Shown here piece after piece: positions 1 to 7,976 of a stretch of 29,902 nt of DNA. Source of the DNA: an uncultured Bacillota bacterium (GTDB taxonomy: Bacteria; Bacillota_I; Bacilli_A; Erysipelotrichales; Erysipelotrichaceae); NCBI GenBank assembly GCA_937919165.1, contig CALFPO010000045.1:1-29902 (forward strand). The letters run 5' to 3'. Position numbers and translations under genes: made by a program. The notes below the pieces were generated by a model. The model made no database searches. It was not told the origin of the DNA and worked only from the letters and a program-made list of their open reading frames with translations. Within the stretch, counting starts at the first letter, position 1, and the number at the start of each line of letters is the position of its first letter.

Positions 1-280
1 TCCACTTCCGTATCTGACATTACCATTTCCAAAATCAGAATCTCAGACGCCTGCAAGGCCATGATGGAGTTTCCACCTATTGGAACAATTCTTAAAACAT
101 GAACTTGAAGAAATATGAATAACGATACATTTTCCAGAGGCGAAATTGTCCTCTAACGGACTGCTCATTCCAGTGCTTTTTAAGTTTCTTTCTGTCAAAT
201 AATGCGTTTCACGCTTTCTCGCCTAGATTGATATAGCCAAAATGACAAGGGCCGAAGGTGATAAGACCATCTTCTCAAGT

Positions 281-868
281 TCAATATCCGAGCAACTTTC
301 CACCATCATTCCAGTTGGGCTGGAGGATGCCTTTTTTGGTGTCGTCGATAAATTTCTGAAGCACTCTCTTCGCTTCATCTGGACGGTTGGAATCCATATA
401 ATGCTGGATGCGGTCGGCCTTCACGCGCTGATAGACGCCGGGGAATGATTGGAAGTTTTTCCATGCTGCCGGGTCGGATTTCATCGCATCGATGAACCAA
501 TCGTAGAACACGAACTTCGCAGGGTCGGGGTCGGGCATCACAGCCAGCCCCGCCGGCGTCATTTCTCCGATGTCAATGAGTCTCCTGCATCGCTCGATAT
601 TATGACGGCACCAGTTGCAGCCCTTGCGCCTCGGGGTGAAATGCTGGATAGGCTTGCCCTCATCTATGCGTTTCATAGTGCTGTCTATCCATCCGAAGCA
701 GAGAGCCACTTCCACCGCATCCACATAGCCTACGACACCGGGATAAGGTGCATTGGCACGATTGACGCGAAGCCAGAAGTCTGATACCTTGTCATGATTG
801 ACAAGGTACCAGGCATAGAGATCCTCTCGCTTGTGTATATCAAGCAGATTGGTAACTTCCATCCCCAT
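281..868 (-). CDS. YdeI/OmpD-associated family protein
   Basis: This 195-residue cytoplasmic protein matches the YdeI/OmdA family, often annotated as bacteriocin-protection proteins. Recognisable family segments are an N-terminal 'LYAWYLVNHDKVSDFWLRV', a central 'VEVALCFGWIDSTMKRID' and the following 'FTPRRKGCNWCRHNIERC'. The C-terminal half is helical and charged, as expected for the family. The biochemical role of these proteins is poorly defined, so no reaction is given. It lies 19 bp downstream of the chimeric open frame on the same strand. Codon use is GC-rich (many GGC, GCC, CGC codons), unlike the genes from about 2.6 kb onwards. I think it comes from the same foreign, possibly Bacteroidales, DNA. 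Family assignment is fairly secure; the organism of origin is inference. Confidence 0.75.
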   Translation of the reverse strand: MGMEVTNLLDIHKREDLYAWYLVNHDKVSDFWLRVNRANAPYPGVVGYVDAVEVALCFGWIDSTMKRIDEGKPIQHFTPRRKGCNWCRHNIERCRRLIDIGEMTPAGLAVMPDPDPAKFVFYDWFIDAMKSDPAAWKNFQSFPGVYQRVKADRIQHYMDSNRPDEAKRVLQKFIDDTKKGILQPNWNDGGKLLGY

Positions 869-887
869 TAAGTTCTCAGATGATGAA

Positions 888-3680
888 TCAGAAGATCAGG
901 TCAAGGTTGTTTTCGTGGGTCGCGGTGCCCCAATAGTTGTCAGACATGCCGGTCCAGGCAGCGGCAGCCTTCCATTCGGCCTCGCCCCACTCGGTCTCTG
1001 TGTACAGAGTCTTTTCGGCATAGTCGATGCCAGTTTTTCCGTGCGTCCTGACATATTCGGGATTATCGACTCCGTCGCCATTTCCGATAATGAAGCCATC
1101 GCAAATGTACAGCCTGTAATAACTGCCGTCCGGTTTGTAGTTATCTCCGAACTCATCTGTGTACAGCCAGTAGCACCAGTACTGATCTCCGTCGGTCACG
1201 GTGATTGGAGCAGTATACGGGTCGCCCGCCGCAAAGACTTGCCCAGTATTGATACAGAGGGCGAATTTAGTGTCCTCATCGAGGCAGTATCCGCATATTC
1301 CTCCTGCATTGGCGCCAGTTACGTCGAACAAAAAGTCATCTCCTCCGCTGGCGAAGATGTCGCCCTTGTTGAGGCAGTTGTGGAACCAGGGGTCGTCGGT
1401 TGCATAACCGTCGGAATTGTTGCTGCCAATTATGCCTCCGGCGCAAGCGTATTCAGCTGCCTTGGTGATGGCTTCAATGTCGGCCTCATTGACACAGTTG
1501 GAGAAACGGTAGGTGGAGGCTTTCACGTTGCTCTGGTTGGTAATTCGACCGGCAATGCCTCCGGAGAAGACCTGTGCGTCCGAGGACTCCACGTAGATCA
1601 TGCCCTTGTTGCGGCACCTGTCGATGTAGCCTGTCTCATTCCATGGGATGTTGCTTCCCAATATTCCGCCCACACTGATCTGGTCCATTCCGTCATACAC
1701 CATAAGGGTGGCTTCGTTGGTGCAGTTATTGATTTTCGGGAACCGGGAATCGGGTTCGCCGACCACGCCTGAAGTCATACCCACCAATCCACCGACCATG
1801 ATGTCCATAACAGCGCCTATACCGTCTAAAACATTGCCGAAGAACTGATATGTCCTCTTGCCGGTGCGGCAGTTGGTTATGGTGCTGTTGCCCGCAACGA
1901 CGCCGGCCAGAAGCCCGATATAGTATGAGTCTATGCCATTGCTGATATCCTCTTTGGTAAACGTGACATTGTTGACGCCGGCATAGGGAAGCACGGTCAG
2001 GTTCTTGATGGTGCCGTTCTTCACAGTGTTGAACAGTCCAGCCGCATGCCTGCGAGCAGTAAAGTCCGGTACTTCATCCACCATTACCAGCTTATAGCCC
2101 GTAATCATGTGGCCGCCGCCGTCGTAGGTGGCGTTGAATGCAGAACCATATTGAATATATTCGTCGCGCATGTCTTCAGTGAAGGGGCCGATCGTGAGCG
2201 GCTGGCCTGCCATGTCGATGTCCTTGGTCTGCAAGAAGTACTTGCCGGCGTATTCCGCGGCACCCTTCTTTGTGGAGTATGCCGTGCTCAGCATCTTGAG
2301 ATGGTTGGCGCAGGAGATAATGTAGGGCGAGTCCTCAGTACCCTCGCCGAGCCACTTGTCCGGGTCCTGGAGCGGCAGTGTGCCGATGTTGAGTATCCTG
2401 TTCCTGGTGAATACGACCTCATTGGTTGTGGACTTCTCCCCTGCAAGATGGCCCTCCTCATCGAAGATCTGTACCGTGATGCCCTTGCTGGCGGTAGTAG
2501 GAGCTACGGCCAGCAAGTAGGTCTGGCCGCCGGCTAACGAGCCCTTGAGGGTGACGGTGCTTTGGGACTCTTCAACGTTGATGTCCTTGTATTCGCCGTA
2601 CTTGCTGACATAGCATTTTCCAGCGAAGGACTCTCCGGCATTGGCCAATATGTGACATTTCTCTTCAAGATACTTGGCGGCTGATGCATCCTTATTGTAG
2701 TCGCCGAGATTGAGGAAGATCAGATACGATCCTTCAAGAACGCTGATCTCGCAATATTTGCCTAGTTCTTTCTTGATGTAGTTGTAGTTTTCGAAGATGA
2801 CATTGTTTACGCAATCAAGCCATTCAGCGCCATACTTGTAGCCATAATATGAAGGTAGGCAGCTGAAGTAGTTAGGTGAAGCCAGATGATATTCTTTCTG
2901 GTATCTGTCGAGCTTGTCTCTGAACTTCTTGTTAGGGACGATGATATGGCAATGTGCGAAGATTGCCAATGAGAAGGTCTTGGATACGGCAGAGATGCTT
3001 ATGATGTCATTCTGGTATTTCTTGAAGGAAAGGGCAGGGATGAAGGTCTGGTCTGGCATAATGATGTCGGAATGTACCTCATCGCTGACGACGATGACAT
3101 TATATCTATGGCAGAGGTCAAACAGCTCTTCCAGTTCGCCTTTCTTCCAGACACGTCCTAGAGGATTGTGTGGGCTGCATAGCATCAGCATCTTTACCTT
3201 GCCGCCCTTGAACTTGGCTTCGATATCCTTGTAGTCGAAGGTGAAGAAGCCATCATTGTCGATGAGCTTGGAGATGACAAGCTTTCTTCTTGTGGACCTG
3301 ATGGTCCCAGAGAATGGTGGGTAGAGCGGCGTATTTATCATGATGGAATCGCCTTCTTCCGTCAGACAATGGATGATCTGGCTCATGGCATCCACAGCAC
3401 CTTTGGAGAATCTGATATGCTTCTTGTCGTAGGTTACGTTGTTTCTGGTTTCATGCCATTTGATGAAGGTTTCATAGTAGTCTTTAGGCAGTCCAGCATA
3501 GCCGTAGTCGCCGAATTCGATGAATTGCTTCAGAGCATCGATGACTCTTTCGTCATCCTTGAAGTCCATGTCGGCGATCCACATCGGAAGGCATTTCTTT
3601 TCTTTGCCGGCTTTCCATTTGACGGAGTCAGCCTTGGAACGGTCAATATAGTATCTTTCAGTAAATTCTTTATTGTTCAT
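888..3680 (-). CDS. Chimeric ORF: PatB/MalY-type C-S lyase N-terminus joined to a GLUG-type surface protein
   Basis: Residues 1 to about 354 are a fold-type I PLP aminotransferase-like C-S lyase (cystathionine beta-lyase/PatB-MalY type). Visible landmarks are 'MWIADMDF' near residue 33, 'NTPLYPPF' with Tyr120, 'SPHNPLGRVW' with Asn172, 'VVSDEVHSD' with Asp200, and the PLP lysine Lys234 in 'SAVSKTF'. The enzyme breaks off after 'ANAGESFAG', roughly 35 residues before the usual family end, so the C-terminal arginine motif is missing. From about residue 357 the protein becomes an unrelated extracellular-type sequence: a fimbrillin-like stretch ('GQTYLLAVAPTTASKG', 'RNRILNIGTLPL') followed by glycine-rich GLUG-like repeats ('GLLAGVVAGNSTITNC', 'GGIAGRI', 'GGIIGSNNSDG'). 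No signal peptide precedes these repeats. A good RBS (GAGGTGA) sits upstream of the start at 3680. I interpret this as two genes fused artificially near 2,580-2,625 rather than a real fusion. Confidence 0.7.
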   Translation of the reverse strand: MNNKEFTERYYIDRSKADSVKWKAGKEKKCLPMWIADMDFKDDERVIDALKQFIEFGDYGYAGLPKDYYETFIKWHETRNNVTYDKKHIRFSKGAVDAMSQIIHCLTEEGDSIMINTPLYPPFSGTIRSTRRKLVISKLIDNDGFFTFDYKDIEAKFKGGKVKMLMLCSPHNPLGRVWKKGELEELFDLCHRYNVIVVSDEVHSDIIMPDQTFIPALSFKKYQNDIISISAVSKTFSLAIFAHCHIIVPNKKFRDKLDRYQKEYHLASPNYFSCLPSYYGYKYGAEWLDCVNNVIFENYNYIKKELGKYCEISVLEGSYLIFLNLGDYNKDASAAKYLEEKCHILANAGESFAGKCYVSKYGEYKDINVEESQSTVTLKGSLAGGQTYLLAVAPTTASKGITVQIFDEEGHLAGEKSTTNEVVFTRNRILNIGTLPLQDPDKWLGEGTEDSPYIISCANHLKMLSTAYSTKKGAAEYAGKYFLQTKDIDMAGQPLTIGPFTEDMRDEYIQYGSAFNATYDGGGHMITGYKLVMVDEVPDFTARRHAAGLFNTVKNGTIKNLTVLPYAGVNNVTFTKEDISNGIDSYYIGLLAGVVAGNSTITNCRTGKRTYQFFGNVLDGIGAVMDIMVGGLVGMTSGVVGEPDSRFPKINNCTNEATLMVYDGMDQISVGGILGSNIPWNETGYIDRCRNKGMIYVESSDAQVFSGGIAGRITNQSNVKASTYRFSNCVNEADIEAITKAAEYACAGGIIGSNNSDGYATDDPWFHNCLNKGDIFASGGDDFLFDVTGANAGGICGYCLDEDTKFALCINTGQVFAAGDPYTAPITVTDGDQYWCYWLYTDEFGDNYKPDGSYYRLYICDGFIIGNGDGVDNPEYVRTHGKTGIDYAEKTLYTETEWGEAEWKAAAAWTGMSDNYWGTATHENNLDLIF

Positions 3681-3712
3681 TGTCCTAAATCACCTCAAGA
3701 ACATTATATTAT

Positions 3713-4420
3713 ATGAATATGGAAATAACCTATAACTGTTGGCATGGCTGCCATAAGAAATCGGAAGGATGTCTGCATTGCTACGTATATCGCAGAGATG
3801 AGACGATAGGCAAGGATACCTCTATTGTCTATAAGACAAAGGCTTTTGATCTGCCAATCAGGAAAGATAGACATGGCAACTATAAGTGTGAGCCAGGAAG
3901 TGAGTTCATGCTGTGCTTCTCATCGGACTTCTTCATCGAGGAAGCAGATGCCTGGCGTGCTGATGTTCTTGAGATGATAAAGGAAAGAAACGACTGTTCC
4001 TTCTTCTGCATCACCAAGAGGCCAGAAAGAATCAGAGAATGCATAGGCAATCTTGAGGACTATCCAAATCTCATAATCTATTGCACGATGGAGAACCAGA
4101 GAAGGTTTGATGAAAGGGCTCCGATATATCTTGATCTGCCTTTGGTCAGAAAGGGCGTGATGATTGAGCCGATGCTGGAAGCGATCGATATGTCTAAATA
4201 TATCGATAGGATAGATATTGTGGGCGTGGGCGGCGAATCAGGCGAGGAGGCTCGTGTCCTTGATTTCGAATGGGTCAAGGATATTCGTGAGCAATGCAAA
4301 AAGGCACATGTCGAGTTCTATTTTCACCAGACAGGTGCCCGCATATTGGTCAATGGAAAAATGTACGAGATACCGCGTTTGAAACAGCATTCGCAAGCCA
4401 AGAAGGCTTTTAAAGACTAG
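3713..4420 (+). CDS. Gp37/Gp68-like (DUF5131) radical-SAM-type protein
   Basis: This 235-residue protein resembles the phage Gp37/Gp68 (DUF5131) family. The N-terminus shows the family's cysteine cluster in 'NCWHGCHKKSEGCLHCYVYR': Cys13, Cys20 and Cys23 are candidate iron-sulfur ligands. Further family segments are 'FMLCFSSDFFIEEAD', 'FFCITKRPERIRE', 'YCTMENQRRFDERAPI', 'KGVMIEPML' and 'IVGVGGESGEEARVLDFEWVKDIREQC'. The chemical role of the family is unknown to me. It is divergent from the C-S lyase with only 32 bp between starts and has no clear Shine-Dalgarno, so the start could also be the second Met at 3719. Its last four bases overlap the convergent DJ-1 gene. Confidence 0.75.
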   Translation: MNMEITYNCWHGCHKKSEGCLHCYVYRRDETIGKDTSIVYKTKAFDLPIRKDRHGNYKCEPGSEFMLCFSSDFFIEEADAWRADVLEMIKERNDCSFFCITKRPERIRECIGNLEDYPNLIIYCTMENQRRFDERAPIYLDLPLVRKGVMIEPMLEAIDMSKYIDRIDIVGVGGESGEEARVLDFEWVKDIREQCKKAHVEFYFHQTGARILVNGKMYEIPRLKQHSQAKKAFKD

Positions 4421-4944
4421 TATAGTATCTTCTTGAATATCTCTTCAGCCTTATCTTCATCGATAAGGTTCTTTATTATCATATAGGCAAACTCGAAGGC
4501 AGCACCTAATGATCTGCCGGTCATTATCTTGCCGTTCTGGCAGACCTTGCCATCGATTGGGGTAAGACCGCTTTCATGTCCCGGATGGCAGATGAACTTG
4601 TCATTCTCTAGAAGGCCCTTATGGGCAAGGATGGATGGCGCTGCACAGATGGCGGCGATATATCTGTCTTCCTTGACGAAGAAATCGATGAATTCCTGGA
4701 CCTTCTGATTGGCTTCAAGGTTTGGTGTGCCAGGGATTCCCCCTGGAAGGATAAGACAATCATAGTCGTTTGGATCTATGTCATTGATGTTCTTGTGTGG
4801 GATGATGGTGACCTTGTGGGAAGAGGTGATGCTGTCTTCCAGACCTACAAGATCGGTATCGATGCCGGCACGATAGAGAAGGTCATAGGTAACTAGAGCT
4901 TCGCATTCTTCAAGGCCAGGCGCAAGTATTATCATTGTTTTCAT
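4417..4944 (-). CDS. DJ-1/PfpI family protein
   Basis: A complete 175-residue DJ-1/PfpI superfamily protein with the flavodoxin-like alpha/beta fold. The nucleophile elbow is visible as 'IAAICAAPSILA' with Cys100, and the partner acid is Glu12 or Glu13 in 'APGLEECEA'. Other family marks are 'DCLILPGGIPGT' and 'MTGRSLGAAFEFAYMII'. The closest well-studied group is the YajL/ThiJ/DJ-1 type, linked to protein or glyoxal damage response; which substrate applies here is not readable from sequence. The start is supported by a strong GGAGG about 7 bases upstream on the minus strand. The stop codon overlaps the stop of the convergent DUF5131 gene, with no clear terminator between them. Confidence 0.88.
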   Translation of the reverse strand: MKTMIILAPGLEECEALVTYDLLYRAGIDTDLVGLEDSITSSHKVTIIPHKNINDIDPNDYDCLILPGGIPGTPNLEANQKVQEFIDFFVKEDRYIAAICAAPSILAHKGLLENDKFICHPGHESGLTPIDGKVCQNGKIMTGRSLGAAFEFAYMIIKNLIDEDKAEEIFKKILY

Positions 4945-4988
4945 GGCGTTTCCTCCGTTTCTAATTATATGCCATTTGTAGTAAAATA

Positions 4989-6542
4989 ATGTTTATGAAA
5001 CGTATTAGCGAATTCTATGAAAGCTGCCGTACACCGATCAGAGTAAGCTATTTCGGCTTTGCCATGATTGCGATAGGCTTCCTTATCCAGAATCCGAATG
5101 TCAATCTGTTCTATACTTTCAGATCGACAGTTGTGCTGTTCTTGGCAGAACTGTTGATCAGGATCGGCGAATTCATCATCATGAATCTGCCTTTGGCGTT
5201 CATGCTGAACATTGTCTGCAAGAAGGCTAACAATGCCTCTCCAGTCGTCATGGCTCTTGTGGGCTACTTTACCTTTGTGGTGACAACCATGCTGTTCTCA
5301 TCACAGGGATTGGATTCCTTGGCATATGCAACAAGCTTCGGCATGAATTCGGTATTCAACCTTTCATCTGGCACAAGGCTTCCGCTTGAGACGGGCATGA
5401 TCGGTTCGATATTGGTTGCACTTGCCACCAGAGCATCTTTCATCTATTCAAGACACAGAGGCTCATATTCGATCCTCAACATGTTCTCGAAGGATACATC
5501 AGGCATCATCTACAATTTTCTGCTGTGCTTTGCCTTAGGCATCCTTGTGTCCTATGGCTTCCCATTCCTTTATCGCTATATTCAGCGTTTCATCGTCTAC
5601 ATAAGCGAAAACTTAAGCGACCCGTTCAGGATCGGTTTCTACAGCATCCTCGATCGTGTGCTTTCGATACTTGGACTAGGCAACATCATCCGTTATCCAT
5701 TCTGGTATACTTCGGCTGGCGGATCCTTCTCCAACGCTCTGACTGGCCAAAGCATCCTTGGCGATGTGAACATCTGGGCTTATCTTCAGGACGCCACTTC
5801 GACATATGTCGGAGCTGGACGTTTCATCACGCCATACTATGTCATAAATATGTTCGTGATTCCAGGCTTCTATCTTGGAACACTATTCTGCATATCGGAC
5901 AAGAATGATCGAAGCTATATCCTTATCACCTTCATCTTTGCGATCGGTCTATCGATCATGGCTGGCAATCCATTGCCAGTAGAACTTCTGATGCTTTTCA
6001 CTTCGCCAGCATTGCTTCTGATGTATCTTGCGATCGTCGGTGTCGTTTCTGGATGTCTAGTGAACTTTGGAGCATTCTTGGGCTTTGAGACGACTGCCGC
6101 CAATACGGTTGTTGCCATGCCTGGATGCTTCCCAGATTTCATCGTCAATATCCGTAACATCAATATGACCCACACTTTGTGGCTGATCTTCATCATTGGC
6201 CTATGTGCCATGGCGCTTATGATCTGCTGCACCTATATCTACTATCGTGGCATCGCCTTCGACTTCGCTCATACCGGATCGGGAGACAAGCTGGTCAAGG
6301 ATCTCATTGCGGCAGTAGGCGGTCTTGACAACATCGACTATGTAGGTTCAGGCCTCTTCAAGCTCAATGTCTATCTGAAGGATCTGGAGAAGGTTTCGAT
6401 CGAACAGGTCCAGGAAGTCGGACCACGTAGAGTCACAGAAACAAGGAGCGGCCTGACCTTCGAATATGGCACTTCAAGCTTTGAGATAGCCAGAAGAATA
6501 AGCAGAAAACTGAACAAGAGAAAGCGTAGCGAGCAGCAATAG
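4989..6542 (+). CDS. PTS EIIC permease with degenerate EIIB-like tail
   Basis: This 517-residue membrane protein has an EIIC domain of the glucose/glucoside PTS superfamily. It shows about ten hydrophobic segments and 'YVGAGRFITPYYVINMFVIP', which corresponds to the EIIC sugar-site region, followed by 'SPALLLMYLAIVGVVSGCLV'. Residues of about 438-510 align with EIIB ('LIAAVGGLDNIDYVGSGLFK'). The canonical phosphorylation motif CxTRLR is replaced by GLFKLN, with Gly455 in the cysteine position. It therefore cannot be phosphorylated at that site as a normal EIIB would be. It may depend on another EIIB, or act as a sensor or facilitator. No EIIA gene is nearby. There is no clear Shine-Dalgarno and a second Met lies at 4995. 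It occupies the place upstream of rpmH where dnaA is common in Bacillota. Confidence 0.8.
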   Translation: MFMKRISEFYESCRTPIRVSYFGFAMIAIGFLIQNPNVNLFYTFRSTVVLFLAELLIRIGEFIIMNLPLAFMLNIVCKKANNASPVVMALVGYFTFVVTTMLFSSQGLDSLAYATSFGMNSVFNLSSGTRLPLETGMIGSILVALATRASFIYSRHRGSYSILNMFSKDTSGIIYNFLLCFALGILVSYGFPFLYRYIQRFIVYISENLSDPFRIGFYSILDRVLSILGLGNIIRYPFWYTSAGGSFSNALTGQSILGDVNIWAYLQDATSTYVGAGRFITPYYVINMFVIPGFYLGTLFCISDKNDRSYILITFIFAIGLSIMAGNPLPVELLMLFTSPALLLMYLAIVGVVSGCLVNFGAFLGFETTAANTVVAMPGCFPDFIVNIRNINMTHTLWLIFIIGLCAMALMICCTYIYYRGIAFDFAHTGSGDKLVKDLIAAVGGLDNIDYVGSGLFKLNVYLKDLEKVSIEQVQEVGPRRVTETRSGLTFEYGTSSFEIARRISRKLNKRKRSEQQ

Positions 6543-6547
6543 CTTTC

Positions 6548-6576
6548 TTGACAAATGCCACTCATTTGGATAAAAT
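6548..6576 (+). promoter_or_regulatory. Sigma-A promoter of the rpmH operon
   Basis: TTGACA at 6548-6553 is separated by exactly 17 bases from TAAAAT at 6571-6576, an almost perfect housekeeping promoter. It lies 35 bases upstream of rpmH, just after the stop of the PTS gene. It is the natural promoter for rpmH, rnpA, yidC and khpB. Confidence 0.85.
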
Positions 6577-6611
6577 TTAATAGATATTGAATAAGAAAGG
6601 GTGGCTATATT

Positions 6612-6752
6612 ATGGCAGCAAAAAGAACGTATCAACCTAGTAAAAGAAAACGCCAGAATGTACATGGCTTCCGCGCACGTATGAAAACTGTTGGTGGACG
6701 TAAGGTATTGGCAAGACGTCGTGCTAAGGGAAGAAAGGTATTATCTGATTAA
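6612..6752 (+). CDS. rpmH: 50S ribosomal protein bL34
   Basis: A 46-residue, strongly basic protein that reads as ribosomal protein bL34. It contains the hallmark 'KRTYQPSKRKRQNVHGFRAR' at residues 4-23, then 'MKTVGGRKVLARRRAKGRKV', and ends LSD. It is a structural component of the large ribosomal subunit, bound to 23S rRNA. The ATG at 6612 follows a purine-rich AAAGGGTGG Shine-Dalgarno region. It is the first gene after the strong promoter at 6548-6576, and rnpA begins 29 bp downstream, the classical bacterial rpmH-rnpA arrangement. Confidence 0.97.
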   Translation: MAAKRTYQPSKRKRQNVHGFRARMKTVGGRKVLARRRAKGRKVLSD

Positions 6753-6781
6753 TAAGTCACTGCGGTGGCTTTTAATTTGAA

Positions 6782-7141
6782 ATGAAGAAATTATATAGAA
6801 TACGCAAGAACGAGGAGTTCAGCAGCATCATAGGCAATAGGAAGTCATTCGCGAATGGCTCTTTTGTCGTATATTTCCATAAAAAGAAGGAAGAGAATTC
6901 TAGAGCAGGCATTTCGGTGTCGAAGAAGCTTGGAGATGCGGTAGACCGCAACAGGATCAAGAGACAGGTCAGAGAGATGGTCAGAGCCATCGTAGACTTC
7001 GATAATTGTCCGCTTGATTTCGTCATCATCGTCAGAAAGGGCTATCTCAATAATGAATTTCTGGACAACAAAAATGATTTGGAAAACCTCATCAAAAAGG
7101 CTATAATAAAACAGTATGAAAAAGGAGAGATCCATGAATAA
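6782..7141 (+). CDS. rnpA: Ribonuclease P protein component
   Basis: The 119-residue protein subunit of RNase P, which assists the catalytic RNA in removing tRNA 5' leaders. The diagnostic RNR motif is intact as 'RNRIKRQVRE' at residues 56-65, preceded by 'RAGISVSKKLGDAV'. The N-terminal 'YRIRKNEEFSSIIGNRKSFANG' also matches the family. Length is typical (about 110-120 residues). The last eight bases overlap the start of yidC, and the yidC Shine-Dalgarno lies inside the rnpA reading frame, so the two are probably translationally coupled. Confidence 0.96.
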   Translation: MKKLYRIRKNEEFSSIIGNRKSFANGSFVVYFHKKKEENSRAGISVSKKLGDAVDRNRIKRQVREMVRAIVDFDNCPLDFVIIVRKGYLNNEFLDNKNDLENLIKKAIIKQYEKGEIHE

Positions 7142-7976
7142 AAAACGCATAAAATTGATGCTTTCTGTAGTTGCTATGGCGTTATTGTTGACGGGTTGTT
7201 CAAATGTCGTTAATCCTATAACTCTGGAAACAACATTCAAGGAAGAGATGAGCAATGGCTTCTTCTCTGCTCTGTTTGTATATCCGATGGCTCAGGCAAT
7301 CAACTGGCTAGAACCTAAAGTGGGCATTGCGCTCGCTGTAGCCATTCTGACTGTTGCCATCAATATAGTAATTATCGCCTTTACATTCAAATCAACTGTC
7401 GGCATGCAGAGAATGCAGGAAATCCAGCCCGAGATGCAGAAGATCCAGGCCAAGTACGAAGGCAGACAGGACCAGATGTCCCAGCAGCGCATGGCAATGG
7501 AGATGCAGCAGCTCTATTCGAAGTATGACATCAATCCATTGACTACGCTTGTCATAACCTTCATCCAGTTCCCAATCCTCATCGGCATGTACAATGCCGT
7601 AAGAAGATCGAGTGCGGTAAGCAATGCTATCTTCATGGGCGTGCATCTATCTGCTACACCAAGCGAAGCATTCCTGGACAAGAAATGGGTTTGTGTAGTC
7701 ATCTTTGCATTGATGGTAATCTTCCAGTTCCTGTCGATCAAGACTCCGCAGTGGCTGGCCGACTACCATGGAAAGAAGAAGGCTGACGCTCATCACAAGA
7801 CCTACCAGAAGCCAGAGCAGCAGAATGTCTTCATGACATATGGCATGCTGGCAATGGTTGCCTTGGCTATGTGGTCATGTCCAACAGCTCTTTCTCTGTA
7901 CTATTGCATCTATTCTCTGGTAAACATCATCAAGACATTAATAATCGACAAGATTACACATAAGGGGGAAGAATGA
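7134..7976 (+). CDS. yidC: YidC/Oxa1/SpoIIIJ membrane protein insertase (lipoprotein)
   Basis: A 280-residue YidC/Oxa1 insertase that helps place membrane proteins in the cytoplasmic membrane. The start at 7134 is chosen over 7116 because AAAGGAG at 7121-7127 is correctly spaced. The N-terminus is a lipoprotein signal with lipobox LLTGC and lipidated Cys22, as in other Gram-positive YidC proteins. Hydrophobic segments follow at about 43-57, 63-84, 136-155, 188-205 and 240-275. The coiled cytoplasmic hairpin 'STVGMQRMQEIQPEMQKIQA' is present. In the first core helix the position of the usual conserved groove arginine ('IR' before LxxLP) reads 'TVAINIVIIAF', giving Asn77. That substitution is unusual. 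The stop overlaps khpB by four bases (ATGA). Confidence 0.93.
   Translation: MNKKRIKLMLSVVAMALLLTGCSNVVNPITLETTFKEEMSNGFFSALFVYPMAQAINWLEPKVGIALAVAILTVAINIVIIAFTFKSTVGMQRMQEIQPEMQKIQAKYEGRQDQMSQQRMAMEMQQLYSKYDINPLTTLVITFIQFPILIGMYNAVRRSSAVSNAIFMGVHLSATPSEAFLDKKWVCVVIFALMVIFQFLSIKTPQWLADYHGKKKADAHHKTYQKPEQQNVFMTYGMLAMVALAMWSCPTALSLYYCIYSLVNIIKTLIIDKITHKGEE

Noticed and set aside
1..280. Possible partial gene at the left edge (plus frame ending at 102) and other short frames
   Set aside because: Too short and without recognisable motif; the rest of the stretch has many stops. I see nothing supportable here.
831..1772. Long plus-strand open frame of 313 codons
   Set aside because: It is the shadow of the glycine-rich repeats on the minus strand; GC-rich repeats keep the opposite frame open. 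No RBS or family motif.
7116..7133. Upstream Met as yidC start
   Set aside because: It overlaps the Shine-Dalgarno used by the Met at 7134 and has no RBS of its own.
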